This document shows positions 25,346 through 37,200 of a stretch of 64,000 nt of DNA, in pieces. Within the stretch, counting starts at the first letter, position 1. Each line of letters starts with the position of its first letter. Position numbers and translations under genes: made by a program. The notes below the pieces were generated by a model. The model searched no databases and was not told where the DNA came from. It was given only the letters and a program-made list of their open reading frames with translations. The DNA is from Garcia nutans (taxonomy: Eukaryota > Streptophyta > Magnoliopsida > Malpighiales > Euphorbiaceae), in contig CANTUV010000004.1 in NCBI GenBank assembly GCA_947685225.1, positions 19,499,001-19,563,000 of the forward strand. Direction: 5' to 3'.

Positions 25346-28300
25346 TGTAACACCCCATCTTAGCCTACATTTATAGACCAAGATGGACTGTTAACTCATG
25401 GTGGTTGTGTCTTAATATTTTACTTAGCCAATTTTAAATGCAGATTTTTAAAAAATTTTTGCCATAACCTCCCCTAAAAATGGAGGTCCCAAGTGTCGCC
25501 AAAACTGATTCTTTAATTTTTGAAAAATATTTTGTTTCACAATTCAACTCAAGCACACTCCCAATAATCCACCCTTATAACCTCAACTACAATCCTGCAA
25601 GAAGAATTCACACTTCTATACTTGCATACATAAGTGCTAAACCAAAATAAGATTTATTAGATTACTAGCAGTGTACGTGTTCTAGCTTTTCATTATTATA
25701 CATTTATTTGCTAGATCATACAAGCTTATGTACATGCCATATTGCTACAATCAATCATATCCAAACTCCTACCCAAAGTAGTAGTCAAGGCCAGCTGCAC
25801 AGGACATGCTGCAATCTCGTCTCCTCTTTTAACCTACGAGTTTAGAGGGAAACTAAACTCGCTAAGCAATTGCTTAGTGGGTACTTAAATCATTTCAATA
25901 AATAAATAAAATGAAAGAATGATTTGAACATACATTTATATACTTTAAATACTTGAAAGGAATCAATACAAAACACAGAAGGTAAAAAGGCTTGACCGAA
26001 TAATTTGAATTTAAATCATTTCTCTTGCTTCTATCATTTTGGTTGCTCTACTGGTTTAACAGAACGTCAGCGGATAAGGAAGGGTCATGATAAACATAGC
26101 TCGTCATGATCATATTTCATTATCTTTCATCATAATTCTTGCACATGTGCCAATGGCCATTATCATTGCATCATTGATCATGTCATTGTAATCATCGGCC
26201 TTCAGCCGGAATATCATATCATGTCATAAGCAGTACTGCAGTAATAGTATGATGCATCATACCCTTATCTCAAGGGTTCTGTCATAACCAAGTAGAGCGT
26301 CAACAATTCATTAATTAATTTGATCATGATATTCAATAAGCCATGATTTTTTTCCATAATGCATGTATTGTCAGAATAGCTTGTCATGATGCCTTTCTGA
26401 TCATTTCCAATTCTCCTTCATGTCATTTGATATGATTTAACATCAATCCATAACATAATATTCCAGTTTTAACACATTTAGAAAAATGACCAAATGAATA
26501 GTAGCGCGGTGCGTAAAATCGGCAATGCAATGGCGGGCGACAACTAAATAGTAAAATCTATTTTTTACTGCTGAAAATCAGTCAACTTTGGTAACAGTTT
26601 TGACTAAGTAAACAACCTTATTTTTGGATGAATTTTTGTAAGTTAACTAAATGCATGTAAAATTTCGTCGAAAAATTCTTTCGTTTGCCCCTTCAACGGA
26701 CTGCCCAAAATGAAAGCTGCAGAATGGTACCCAAAAGGGACCATTCGGCCCAATTTTCCAAACTTGAGGGAAATTCATTTTTTTCTTGCAAAATTGATTT
26801 TTAGAATCCTTTTGTGATACCATTGAAGGACTAAGGGTCCCTCTTCCAAAAATCAAACCAAAGGAGTGATTAAAAACTCATCAAAGTTTATGAATAATTG
26901 AATAAATTTAGCTAGTTTGTTTTGTTTTCATTCTTTTCACAATCAATTGATTACAAATAGTTCAAGAGCACTTTCCCACATATTTACCACACATAATAAC
27001 ATTATTTCAAAACCATTTCAAAAGTCCCATAATGCAAAATATGTGAATTAATTGAAAAGGCAATGATTTAAGTACCAAACCTTGTTTATTTGCTTTGTTC
27101 CTTGCTTGTCTTATTCTTTCTTCCCTTCTTCTTCTTTATCCCTTTGATTTCCTATAATTTTCATAACTTCCATAATAAGAACGTGATAAAAACTATATGT
27201 TCAAGCCTTGATTCTTACTATCTAAAGCTACTAATTACCATTTACTCATCACTTCTACATGTATGGATCATTTAATCTAATTTCTCTTCACTTTCTTAAC
27301 TTTCCCATAATCTTCCCAACTTTTCTTTCATTGATAACTTGAAAACTATCAATCAAATTAATAAACTAAAGCTAGAATTGGAATCCTTACCTTAAAATTA
27401 AGCTTTTCCTTTCCAAAAATCCATTTGAACACTTGAAAAATTCCTTCCCTTTTTTGGTGGAGAGAATTCGGCCATGCCTCTCAAAAATGGAGAGAAAAAT
27501 GTGTCCTTAGTTCTTTAATCATCCTTCTCTCTCTTTTTATATTTTTCCATTTTCCATTTATTTAATTAATTTCATTTTGGAGGGTTAAGATGTAACCACC
27601 ACAAAAGTATCTTTAACTAGGATGGTGCCATATGGAGGGTTAAGATTAATCCAACCCAAAAGTGTCTTTAAACAAGATTTTGCCATGTGTCCTTTTCTAG
27701 AAAATTACTATGCCATGTGTCCCTTTTCTAGAAAATGAGTGGAAGTGAAAAGACCAAAATACCCTTCAATGGAAGGTTTTGCCTTTTCTTCGTAACCGGG
27801 TGGTTTTACGACACGTAAAATGTACCGTTCTCCTCCTTTCAACCTCTCGTTTCCATTTCCGACATTCATTCTTGATTTTGAACTAATTTATAAAAATTAC
27901 GCTCATGCCATTGACTTTTGTAAAAATTCCCTTTAGGTCCTTACGTGATTCGGGTCTCCACTTAGGTTCGTTCTTCAACATCGATCACTGCGGAGTCCTT
28001 CCGTTTACTTCGGATACCTTTACGTGTCTTGTTTTCCAGTGTATACATTATTATCACAAGAATGACGAAAATACCCTTGGTCGAGAATCCACTGTATCTC
28101 TCAAACTGTGCGTTTTCGGGAAAAACCGTGGTGTTCCGTTTCGACCCGATTTTTCTCTACTTTCCATTTCTGGAGTCTGTTATATGCACTATTAAGAACC
28201 TCCAGTACAACTTTTGGAAATTACAGTTACCTCCCCAAAACTTTTTGAAATTACAGTCACCTCCCCAAAACTTTTACAATCTTTTCAGTTAGGTCCTTTT

Positions 28301-28407
28301 TGTCCTATAGAGCTTCCTTTCACTTCGTCTTCTTTGGTGATTACTCGGGACGGCTCCTGTTACTGTACGCGGATGTACTGTACATATGTACAAATTGGGT
28401 CGTGACA
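25346..28407 (-). repeat. Chromovirus 5' LTR
   Basis: Partner of 16849-19926. It lacks 19 bp present in the left copy near 18144 and differs at scattered single bases. No gene is called within it. Confidence 0.93.
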
Positions 28408-29119
28408 ATATTTGTGTTTATATGGTTTTTTAAAGTTTTAAAGGATTAGGGTTTAGAAAAAATTAAAGTTTAAGATTTTAAGGAGGTTAGGGTTTACTAT
28501 TTTAGGTTTTGGAGTTGAATTAGGGTTTTAGGATTTTTGAATTTAGGGTTTCGAGTAATGAATTTTAATTTAGGATTCAGAAAGACAATTGACAATTTCA
28601 TGAAGTTTTATGAATTTAAACAAAAGATTTAAAGTTTATAAGGGCAAAAAAGATATTTTTAAGTCTTTTGGAATGAAATAGGACACAATTTTGGGTTTTG
28701 ATAATTTGGGATGCAAATCTTGGTTTTGGGGTTTTGAAGAAATAAAACTAATATCTTTAATCTTTTGGAAAAATAGAGCAACGATTTAATATTTTCATAC
28801 TTTGAACAAAGGAAATTAAGGTTATGGGATTTTTGATTTTGAAAGACCTAATTATATAATCTAAACTACTGTGAAAAGCAAAAAAAGAATTTAATACATA
28901 CCTCCTTTTGATGGTTCCTCCAAAAATCATTTTTCTTGGATGAACAAAAACAAAGGCAAGCTTTTCTGCCTTTGAATTGCCTTGAATTATTTTTCAGCTC
29001 CCTCAAAAAAATTGAATTGAATTACTGCCTTTCCTACTTAGTTTCGGATCAAAATTTGTTCCTCTTTCTTCTCAGATTTCTTCCTCTCCTTCTGCCTCCT
29101 CTTTTGTGTTGTAATTATA

Positions 29120-29130
29120 CTTATTTATAG
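29120..29130 (-). promoter_or_regulatory. TATA box of the element A 5' LTR
   Basis: The element strand reads CTATAAATAAG about 490 bp from the LTR start. The same box occurs in the four other LTRs with an intact U3 (36451-36460, 44446-44455, 46698-46707, 56487-56496), which supports a promoter role. Not shown by expression data. Confidence 0.6.
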
Positions 29131-29199
29131 AAGATTTTTGTGGTTTTCTCCTAGTTGCTCACGGCATACATTATTTATTAAGAAAAGGAAATCGAAACC

Positions 29200-29440
29200 T
29201 AATTGAATTAGGTTTCAGAAGATTTGCGTCGAAAAATTTCGCTGGCGAAAAAAAGCTGTTGCGGAAAAATTGCGCTGGCGAAAAAAATTGCAGCAGGAAA
29301 AATTGCGCTGGCAAAAAAGCTGCCACTGCGGGTGAAACAGACCTGCGGGCCATTTCGCCCGTAGGAATTTCCTGCGGGCGAAATGCCCATAGGCCCGCTG
29401 ACTTTCGGCGATGATTTTTTCGTCGCCGATTTTTATTTTT
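29200..29440 (-). repeat. GC-rich U3 segment with hairpin in the element A LTR
   Basis: Tandem GCTGGCGAAAAA-like phrases at 29243-29320 are followed by TTTCGCCCGTAGG and GCGGGCGAAATG. A hairpin with arms CGGCGA and TCGCCG lies at about 29405-29431. The segment stands out against AT-rich surroundings and recurs in the other full LTRs near 36560-36750, 44540-44715, 46790-47020 and 56585-56765. Confidence 0.75.
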
Positions 29441-29619
29441 ATTTTTAATTTGTTTATTTTAATTTTTTATTAATAAAAATTAGATACTAAAGAAAAAATT
29501 ATTTACTAAAGAAAAAATTATTTAATTAAGATAACAAAAATTATTTTGGACCAATGAAAATATATTAGACAACACAAAAATATATTGGACCGAACTGGGT
29601 CAAAAATTAAGGATCTACA

Positions 29620-30783
29620 CTATTAGAACCTTAACAAGTTGTTAAGGAAGTAGATGTAGGATCAAGGTAAATCCGAACCACTATAAATTTTTATGTTCAT
29701 TATTCCATCTTCTATTTAATCTTCTTCTACATGTTCTACATTTCTTGCCTTTTGATTTTGAATTTGCCATCACTTTTGAAACCAACCATTTCACCCTCCT
29801 CTTGGTTGCTATCTTGGGACAACAATTGTAATGGCAATGTTGATAAACAAGTACATTGTAGTTATATTTTGTTATTTAATTTGGATTTGAAATGTGGGAA
29901 TATAAATCCTGTTAAAAATAATGATGTTTTAGTTAATGACCATAATGAGAATATATTGTATTATTTAATATGATTTTGAAAAACTTTTTAATATTAAAAT
30001 ATGTTTGATTGAAATTATTTGAATAACCGCATTATTTTCAAAGCATATGAGATTTGCTACTTTAATTATTGTAATTATTTTCTTTCAATATTAAGTGGCA
30101 AAATAAATATATACAAGCACCACTAAGCAATATGCTTAGTGTGTTAGATTTTTTTGACGCGCAGATTAGATGTACCGAAACGTAGCTGGTAAGTGGAGGA
30201 TTAGAGATTTAAAAGATCAAGTGTAATTTTTAAAAGGTGTTATTATTGAAGAAATTTTATAGTACATTTTTAAATACTGTTCACATAGTTGTATGTTGTT
30301 TGATTTGACAATTGTATGATTTTGTATTATAAATGTTGAAATTTTGTTAAGACTAATAATGGCCGAGTGTAGGATTGTAATTGATGTATATCTTAGATGT
30401 GTTTTATATGTCTTATTTTGGGATTTAATTTGAGTAAGATTTTTTTTAGGAGATTGTAAAGACATGTGTAAAGTGATACAAATTGGTAGAAGATAATTTT
30501 ATTTGCTTGTATTATGGTTGGCCATTGGTGATTTATTATTTTTAGAGTTGGGTGTGATTTGAAGAAGAATAGAAGTGTTTTTATGCAGCTTGTGTTGATT
30601 GAAAGAGATACTTTGGTAGTGATTTGTTTAGAGGAAACTCTACCAAAATATTTTGTTGACTTATCTGTAATGCTTAATTAATATTGGATATAGGAATGTA
30701 CTATACAAAGTAACATTTTTTGACAGTCTCAGACATGATTGTTAGAGGGCATTACATTTTAAGTGCTTATTGTCTTTAAGCAA
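29620..30783. other. AT-rich stretch between element A and the copia ruin
   Basis: No coding region is supported. It begins with a palindrome CCTTAACAAGTTGTTAAGG (29629-29647) and contains a second hairpin CACTAAGCA/TGCTTAGTG (30121-30141). The opening TAAATCCGAACCACTATAAA near 29670 resembles the transcribed part of some copia LTRs, so this may be a decayed LTR and leader of the copia element. I could not find its ends or primer site. Confidence 0.5.
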
Positions 30784-31760
30784 TGATGCATGGCTTTGGC
30801 ATAGAAGATTACGGCATGCAAGCATGGAGCAACTCTAATGCCTAAGCTAGGAGGAGCTTGTAGATGTACTACCCAAGATAAAATTCCACAAATATAAAGT
30901 TTGTGGACCATGTCAACTTAGAAAGCAACACAAAAGCTCTTTTAATCCAAAGACTATTGTAAGTATATCTAGTCCTTTAAAGTTAATTCATTTGGATTTA
31001 TTTTGACCAAATAGGGCAGCTAGTATAGGAGAAAAGCTATATGCATTTGTTCTTATAGATAACTACTCTAGGTTAACTCGGGTTAATTTCTTGGCTCATA
31101 AGAATTAGGCTTTCAGTGCTTTAAAAACTTTTACTAAAAAGGTTCAAAATGAAAAAGGCTACATGAGCATCTCAATTAGAAGTGATCATCGTAAAGAATA
31201 TGAAAATGAAGATTTTAAATTTTTTGCAATGAATTTGGTATTTCACATAATTTTTCGGCATCTAAGACACTATAACAAAATAGTATTTTGGAAGGACAAA
31301 TAGAACATTGGTAGAAAAGGCTAGGACAATGCTCAATGAGAATGAGTTGTACTCATACTTTTGGATTGAAGCCATTAATACCACATGCTATATTTCCAAT
31401 AGAGTTTTTTATAAGGCCTTTGATGAATAAAACCTCTATGAGCTATGGAATGGTAGAAAACACAAGGTCTCATACCTTAGAGTATTTGGATAAAAGTGCT
31501 TTATATTAAATACCAAGGACATCCTTAGAAAATTTTCATCCAAATTGGATGAAGGAAATTTCTTAGGCTATTGCTCCACTAGCAAAAGCTATAAGGTCTT
31601 TAATAAAAGATCTTTAGTAGTAGAAGAGTCTATGCATGTGATATTTGATGAATCTTCTAAGCTTAAGCTTAAGGAAGGTAGTTTTCTTGATGATATTATA
31701 GGTTCCTTTGAAAAGCTAGAGGTAGTAAAGCCCCCCCAAGGTGAATGAAGAAGATCTACC
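30784..31760 (+). pseudogene. Ty1/copia GAG-pre-integrase and integrase remnant
   Basis: The plus strand reads DAWLWHRRLRHASMEQL then KVCGPCQLRKQHKS, the HHCC zinc domain of copia integrase. IHLDLF gives the first catalytic Asp region, followed by FVLIDNYSRLT. The piece 31545-31748 carries NFLGYCSTSKSYKVFNKRS and VVEESMHVIFDE, the conserved end of copia integrase. Stops and frameshifts are frequent. Confidence 0.9.
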
Positions 31761-33185
31761 TCAAGAAGAATCTTTGGAGCCTCAACTGGAGGCTACCCAA
31801 GAGCTTCCAAGGGAGTGACAATATCGCAAGGACCACCTTAAGAAACTTATCACTAGGGATAACTCCAAAGGTATAAGTACTCAATCCAAATTTAGACATC
31901 TAGATTCTAATATAGCTTTTGTTTCCCAAATTAAGCCAATGACAACAGAGGAGGCTTTAATTGATAAGTGTTGGGTGATTGCTATGTAAGATGAAATCAA
32001 CCAATTTAAGAGAAACAAAGTATAGGAGCTAGTCCCTAAACCCAAGAACCATCAAATTATTGGATGTAAGTGGGTGTTTAGGAGCAAGCTTAATGAGGAA
32101 GGGATCATCACTAGAAACAAAGCCCAATTGGTTGCCAAAGGCTTTAACTAAGAGAAAGGCATTGACTATGATGAAACCTTTGCTCCTTTTGCTAGCATTT
32201 GCAAGTCATATGAATTTTAAATCATTTTAGATGGATGTAAAAGTGCTTTTCTAAATGGTTTTGTCAATAAAGAAGTATATGTTGAAGAACCTCTAGGTTT
32301 TGAAAACTATAGACTTTCAAACCATGTTTTCAAACTTATTATAACCTTATGTCATTTGAAACAAGCTCCAAGAGCTTACTATGAAAGGCTTAGTGTGTAT
32401 CTTTTAGAAAATGGTTTTTTAAAAGGAAAAGTTGACACAACTCTTTTTAGTAAGAAAAACAAGCATGGCATTTTAATTGAGTGAATTTATATGGATGACA
32501 TTATATTTAGTGTGACTAATAAGGCTATGTGCCAAGAGTTTGCTTCTTGTATGACTAAGGAATTTTAAATGAGCATAATGAGTGAGCTCAAGTTCTTCCT
32601 TGGCCTATAAATCAAGTAATGCAAGAATGATATCTTCATCAGCCAATCTAAGTACACCAAAGAGCTTCTGAAGGAGTTTGTGATGGATAGTTACAAATTT
32701 AACAAAACTTCTATGAGCTCTTCCTTAAAGTTGGACAAGGATGAAAGTGGTAAGAAAGTAGATGAGAAGAAGTATAGAGGTATTATTGGATCCCTAGTTT
32801 ATCTTATTATTTCTAGGCCTGATATAATGTATAGTGTATTTTGTGTGCTAGGTTTCAATCTAGTCCTAGAGAATCTCATTTGAATGCCATAAAAAGAATT
32901 TTAAAATATTTAAGTGGAACATTGCATTTAGGCCTTTGGTATCCTAGGAACATATCTTTTAATATACCAGGTTATTCAGATGCCGATTTTGCTAGTAGCC
33001 TACTAGATAGGAAGAGCACAACTGATGCATGTAATTTTCTTGGTGATTGCCTAGTCTCTTAGTTTAGCAAGAAACAAGTTTCAGTTGCTCTACCTACCGT
33101 GGAAGCTGAATATGTAGTGGCTTGCTTATGTTGCACAAAAGTCCTTTGGATGAGGCAATAATTGTTAGATTATGGCTTAATGCTT
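31761..33185 (+). pseudogene. Ty1/copia reverse transcriptase and RNase H remnant
   Basis: RT fragments run GCKWVFRSKLNEEG, YDETFAPFA, VYVEEPLGFEN and the catalytic YMDD (codons 32488-32499). KYRGIIGSLVYLIISRPDIM then leads into RNase H with GYSDADFASSLLDRKSTTDA. In-frame stops such as after LIE before IYMDD show it is dead. Domain order INT-RT-RNH proves copia rather than gypsy. Confidence 0.92.
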
Positions 33186-33977
33186 GATCATTTTAAACTC
33201 TTGATTTTGATTCTAAGCTAGCCCACTCTAGTTTTTAAAGCCCTGAAATAGTTTGATTTGAGATTGAAGCAAGTGTGGTTTGATATGGATCATGCCATAT
33301 CGAATTAGGCTTGTCCAATTCGATATGGGTTGTCCATATCGAATTAGACCATGCCTAATTTGATATGGAAGCATCCACATCGAATTGGATTTATTCTAAT
33401 TATATGGATGGTCCATATCGAATTATCAATACTATAATTCAATATGGGGCATGTCCATATCAAATTAGACTTGCTAATTCGATATGGACTTTTGTCCATG
33501 ACATGTTAAACTTCTTTCAATCCGATATGGTCATAGTTTCACACGAATTTAAAAGACTTTAATTCAATATGCTTTAAATGGAAGCCATGCTTAATTTGGA
33601 AATCAGAATGAGGCTCGGTGACATGCTAGTTTTAACCTAATTTACTTCTTATAAATGCACGATTAAAAAGAATTAAGGGGGGATCTTTTGGGAGCACGAG
33701 GCAGAGTGAGAATTAGCATCTTGAGTTATTAAGAGCGACCAACAATTGAAGCAAAAATTACATAGAATACTAACCATCATTAACAAAGCAAGAAGGCAGT
33801 GGACATTGCCTCCACTTTGCTCAAATGAGACTTAAATACTGGTGGAAGCAGGGGGTTTGGATTAACATACAATTCGGTAGAGCCAACAAACGAAGGTTTT
33901 GTTTTATTACTCAATTAATTTAAGGACATAGTAATCACTTTGATTATTGTTTCATATAATGTGTTGCAGTTGGTGAT
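33186..33977 (+). other. Copia 3' flank with hairpin array
   Basis: No coding region. 33275-33570 holds alternating AATTCGATATGG and CCATATCGAATT motifs, listed separately. A purine run AATTAAGGGGGGATC near 33672 could be the copia polypurine tract, but I could not identify a 3' LTR behind it. Confidence 0.5.
33275..33570. repeat. Array of short inverted repeats (TTCGATATGG / CCATATCGAA)
   Basis: About ten imperfect copies alternate in orientation. The best pair, 33317-33328 and 33334-33345, has perfect 12-bp arms around a 5-base loop. Others, such as TTTGATATGG...CCATATCGAA at 33277 and AATTCAATATGG...CCATATCAAATT near 33436, have one or two changes. Confidence 0.85.
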
Positions 33978-34022
33978 AAGAACCATTCCACATTGTAGTG
34001 GAGGCAAAAATCCCTGCTCACA
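33978..34022 (+). repeat. Truncated 3' end of element D 5' LTR
   Basis: About 45 bp match the reverse complement of the first bases of the family LTR, ending GGCAAAAATCCCTGCTCACA directly before the primer site. The remaining 2.2 kb of LTR is absent. The left neighbour is the copia flank. Confidence 0.8.
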
Positions 34023-34023
34023 G

Positions 34024-34041
34024 TGGCGAGTCCACTGGGGA
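34024..34041 (+). promoter_or_regulatory. Element D primer binding site
   Basis: Reads TGGCGAGTCCACTGGGGA, one change from the A site, one base after the LTR end CA. Confidence 0.85.
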
Positions 34042-37000
34042 TAAGAGAAGTCGATTCCATTGGTCTTTAAATTATTTTATTCTTTCTTATTATGATATTA
34101 CCCATTGCATCATTTAGATTACATTGTGTGCATGAGTTAGGACACCCATGTAACTCGTATTGTGTTATGTAAGGGATACCGTACTTTCACTCAAGATATG
34201 GAGATCGAGCATGACATAACCACTCATAACCTTTTACCTTTTGGTATATACTTGCTATGGAAGCCTAAACTTTTCAACCCAAAGACTAAAGCTCATTTAA
34301 TTGGCCTAGTAACTTTCCTTAGGTTTTTTACCCAAATGTTTATTGTTTGACTAAGATTGATATATCCTAGTTTGAACCATGGCCTATTTGGTTTGTTTTT
34401 TTTTTTTTCTAAGATGACCTAATTATATTATAAGCTCAAAATAGTTTTTTTTCTTTAAAGTCAAAAGACCAAAAATAATTTTTAATTTTTTTAAGATGGT
34501 CTTTGGACATGAAAGCCTTTTAAGATGGGTCAAAAATCTTTTTCCACCTAATGGTCTACGATCCATTTTTAAACAACTATTTTTCACTTCATTCAAATTA
34601 CAACTTTTCTTAAATGGGCTCAAAACTGTTTTTCTCTTCATGACCCAAGTTAAGATTTTTAAACCTTTTTGTAAATAGTCTTACAACTAGTTATCAATTA
34701 TGGAATGTTAAAATCAATTGTGGGCCTATTTTATACCAAGATTTGTTAGTCATTGGCTTGTTTGTGGCATGAATCATGAGTTGCCTTTTCAAATAGGAAA
34801 TCTATTTATGATAAACCCTGTGAGCAGGGATTTTTGCCCCCACTCCTGGTGGAATGGTTCTTGCCACTTCTGTACAGTTTAGGCTTAGGGCCTTATAGAA
34901 CATGGGCCTAAGCCCGGAGAAAATGGAGTCACCACCCGGACGGGCTGGGAAAAAGAAAGGGATTGATGACTTGATTCCTAAGGAATCCCCAATCCCATAA
35001 TGGGTTCAGAAAGTTGGGTATGTGTGGGGAAGGTGAGAAATGGCCCAGCACCCCCACAACGCCCGGTTCATTAGAACCGACCTCCTATGCAGGTCTTAAT
35101 ATTATAAAATTCTTAAATATTACAATATTATCCATACTACATGCAACAATTAAAATAAAGCATCATTATATTAAAATCAAAATAATGTCAAAACAAAGCA
35201 AATAAATAGACACCCATCCGAGAATGGAAACATGTCCTTGCATTGTCCATGTCTAAAACTAAATAGGACACCCACCGAAAGGTGGAAACGAGTCCTTTAC
35301 ATTGGTCCAAAATATAAAAGAAATTTAAATTACATGATCCTTAATACATGAGGTATCCAAAACATGAAAGCATGACTCTTACAATTTTTAAAACCAAAAC
35401 AAATTAATCAAAATAAAAATCACTCATCGTAAATAAATTGTTCATAAAACATATAAATTAAAGATATAAATAAACCATTAATCAAGACATATAATAAACA
35501 TGCTCTTAACTTAAATAAAGCAAACAAATATACAAATTTAGGGTTTTAGAACTTTAATAACCAAATTAGGGTTTTTTTTTAGGGTTTTGAAAAACAAGAC
35601 TAGGGCTTTTAACTTAGAAACTAGGGTTTTGGATTTCAAAACTTAGTACACTGGATATTAAGATATTAGGGTTTTATGGTTTGAAACCTTGATTTTGCAA
35701 ATTATGATTTTGAATTTAGGATTTGGTGCTTTACCGTGATCAAAGTTAAGTGTGGTTTTAATATTAACTATAATAACTACTTAAGTATTTTTTGGTGAAA
35801 CAAACATAAAAAGCCAAATTAATTATTGAAAGATTAAAATAACTCAGTGAATAAAATTTTAAAAAAAATGTTGTTGTGAAGCTTTGAAAATAGAATTAAT
35901 TAAGATTTAGGGTTTGAATAACTTAGGGTTTAGATTTGTGTTTTGAATGATTATATTATTTACTTTAATTAAAACCTTAGGTACTATATTAATTAATTTA
36001 TCCTTCTATGTAAAATAAATTAAAGGAAGAATTTAATAACTTGAGCAGTGTGATGATGGCTTGAAAGATGAAGATGATTAATGATTTAATAAACTGAATT
36101 TAGAGAAATTTACCAACATTTGAAGGCTCCACCAAATTGAAGAGATTGAACCAAGCCGCTGCTTGCTTCAGTGCTTATTTTTCGGCCGAACCTTGAAGCC
36201 TTGAATTGGACAGTATTTGATTTATTTTGAGTTGCTAGATTTTTGTTTGATTGTTCAAAGGTTTAAAAGTTTAAGCTTTTTGAGTCTAAGCTTCAAAAAT
36301 TCTCGCCCGTTGCTAGGGTTTTTTGTCTCCCTTTTCTTTTGTTGCCATTCTCAAAGTCCCAAAAATTCTCCCTCAAACTCTCTTGAAAAAATTAAAAGTC
36401 CAAAGTTTCTTCCAATAATTGCCACCCCTAATCCATGTGTTTTATGCTAGTATTTATAGGAAAACAAAAAGACCTAATCCTATTTTAATAAGGAAATACC
36501 AACTATTTAGGAAAAATTACAAAATCGGGTAATACAAGGTTTGGTCAAAAAATCGGCAGCGCACATGGGCTGCTGGACCTGCGGGCTGCGCTGGCAAAAA
36601 TTGCTGCGAGGTTCGGGCTGCGCGAACTGGGCAAGCCCAGCTGTGGCGAATTGGGCAGTGCCCAATTCACCGCAGACAATTGCTTCGATGAAGCTCAGTT
36701 GGCTGAGCGGCATCGCTCCAGCGCTGCCGCTCATTGCTCGTCGATCCGTCTGATTTTTTATTTTTTCATTATTTTTTATTTTTTTATTTTTATTATTAAA
36801 AATAACTATTAAATATTATACCATAAAAATTATTTTGGACTATCGGATTGGACTGGGTCAAAAGCTAAGGGTCTACAAACCCTTTAATTTGTTTTTAATC
36901 ATAAATATAGCATAAAAGCTATCCTTTTGTCGACCCAATGAATTAAGACTTAATTAATGGGAATTATCATGGACTGACTTCTAAAGTTTGAAAATAAAAC

Positions 37001-37200
37001 TATTAGTTAAACCGTCCAAGTAAATTTTTTAAAAATAAGATATCCCATGTTGATATTTTATTGACTATATACTTAAGAAAAGAGACTCACCATTCGTGTG
37101 TGGAAGATGTAAGGTTGGAAGGAATGTCCTAATTATCTTTGTTTGTCTGTTACTTGTGCATCTATGCTGACATGCATACATATATTGCATTATGCATCAT
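34042..37200 (+). other. Element D leader (contains the solo LTR)
   Basis: 34042-34818 and 36883-37200 align with the A and E leaders and carry no gene. The small frames at 34162-34350 and 34496-34678 are not conserved as proteins among the copies. Confidence 0.75.
34819..36877 (-). repeat. Solo LTR of the Tat family in the element D leader
   Basis: Runs TGTGAGCAGGG to GGTCTACA, 2059 bp, with exact TSD AACCC at 34814-34818 and 36878-36882. No internal sequence remains, as expected after recombination between two LTRs. It has the family TATA box (36451-36460) and a GC-rich U3 segment (36550-36750). The frames at 36507-36753 on both strands are translations of that segment. Confidence 0.92.

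Larger units (their letters stand above)
16849..28407 (-). mobile_element. Tekay/Del-type Ty3/gypsy chromovirus inserted in the element A LTR
   Basis: LTRs 16849-19926 and 25346-28407 flank 5.4 kb with decayed gag, protease, RT, integrase and chromodomain in that order on the minus strand. The target duplication ATATT is exact at 16844-16848 and 28408-28412. LTRs differ by roughly 20-25 substitutions and one 19-bp indel over about 3.06 kb, so it is older than the LARD but fairly young. The long LTRs, initiator-Met primer site and chromodomain support Tekay/Del. Confidence 0.92.
15815..29619 (-). repeat. Element A 5' LTR, interrupted by the chromovirus
   Basis: On the plus strand it runs from TGTGAGTGGGG to GGATCTACA. 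Subtracting the nested element and one TSD leaves about 2241 bp, matching the other full LTRs of this family. The left part (15815-16848) is the U5-proximal side. The right part (28413-29619) holds telo-box-like TAGGGTTT motifs, a TATA box and a GC-rich hairpin segment. A's 3' LTR is outside the window, so no TSD can be checked. Confidence 0.9.

Noticed and set aside
29171..29390. Ala/Phe-rich minus ORFs in the A LTR
   Set aside because: Product of repeated GCTGGCGAAAAA phrases in the U3 segment; no start context or domain.
33275..33570. CRISPR-like array
   Set aside because: Motifs alternate in orientation, spacing is irregular, no unique spacers and the genome is a plant.
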